Shown here: positions 11,199 through 11,203 of the stretch, piece after piece
How the letters are laid out: every line of letters starts with the position of its first letter
Numbering within the stretch: position 1 is the stretch's first letter
From: Patescibacteria group bacterium
Lineage (GTDB): Bacteria; Patescibacteriota; Gracilibacteria; Peribacterales; Peribacteraceae
Assembly (NCBI GenBank): GCA_018818235.1
Contig: JAHISE010000053.1
Location: 1 to 11,203 of the forward strand
Direction: 5' to 3'
Length of the DNA stretch: 11,203 nucleotides
The notes under the pieces: model-generated
Databases searched by the model: none
What the model was told of the DNA's origin: nothing
The model's input: the letters and a program-made list of their open reading frames with translations, nothing else
Position numbers and translations under genes: made by a program

Positions 11199-11203
11199 TG
11201 TTC

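Overview
The window is a piece of a bacterial ribosomal-protein (S10/spc/alpha type) operon. All operon genes lie on the + strand in the order rplO, secY, adk, map, infA, rpmJ, rpsM, rpsK, rpsD, rpoA, rplQ, rplM, rpsI. Three minus-strand inserts or flanks break the pattern: a secreted SLH/CAP-domain protein before rplO, a RelE/ParE-type toxin-antitoxin pair between secY and adk, and an unrecognised 120-residue protein after rpsI. The code is standard: TGA ends rpmJ, rplQ, rpsI and the antitoxin. The small proteins, short-LID adenylate kinase, odd spacers and complete lack of Shine-Dalgarno sequences suggest a member of the Candidate Phyla Radiation (Patescibacteria). This placement is an inference. 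The use of TGA as stop argues against Gracilibacteria/Absconditabacteria.

Layout. 1-1430: a minus-strand SLH/CAP gene between two copies of an identical 29-bp sequence. 1431-3412: rplO and secY, separated by a large nested inverted repeat. 3413-4526: an inverted repeat, the toxin-antitoxin pair with its dyad operator, an octamer-based inverted repeat, and a duplicated copy of the adk 5' end. 4527-5894: adk and map. 5895-9243: infA to rpoA, with spacers made largely of heptanucleotide arrays. 9281-10625: rplQ-rplM-rpsI, tightly packed, with one inverted repeat lying inside the rplQ reading frame. 10626-11203: a repeat hairpin and a minus-strand hypothetical gene with a strong promoter.

The most unusual feature is the spacer DNA. 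Most gaps are built from 7-bp units (two places use 8 bp), with different unit sequences in different gaps. They are often arranged as a run of units, a central spacer, and the reverse complement of the run. In four spacers the array starts at the first base after a stop codon. A second unusual feature is initiation. No gene has a recognisable ribosome binding site, and CAP and adk have a -10 hexamer exactly 6 nt before the start codon, with weaker cases at map, secY and infA, implying leaderless mRNAs. The other starts follow G-poor, unstructured-looking leaders.

Functionally the operon supplies ribosome parts (L15, L36, S13, S11, S4, L17, L13, S9), initiation factor IF-1, the RNA polymerase alpha subunit, the protein-export channel SecY, N-terminal Met removal (Map) and adenylate balance (Adk). 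The inserted genes add a probable cell-surface protein and a toxin-antitoxin module.
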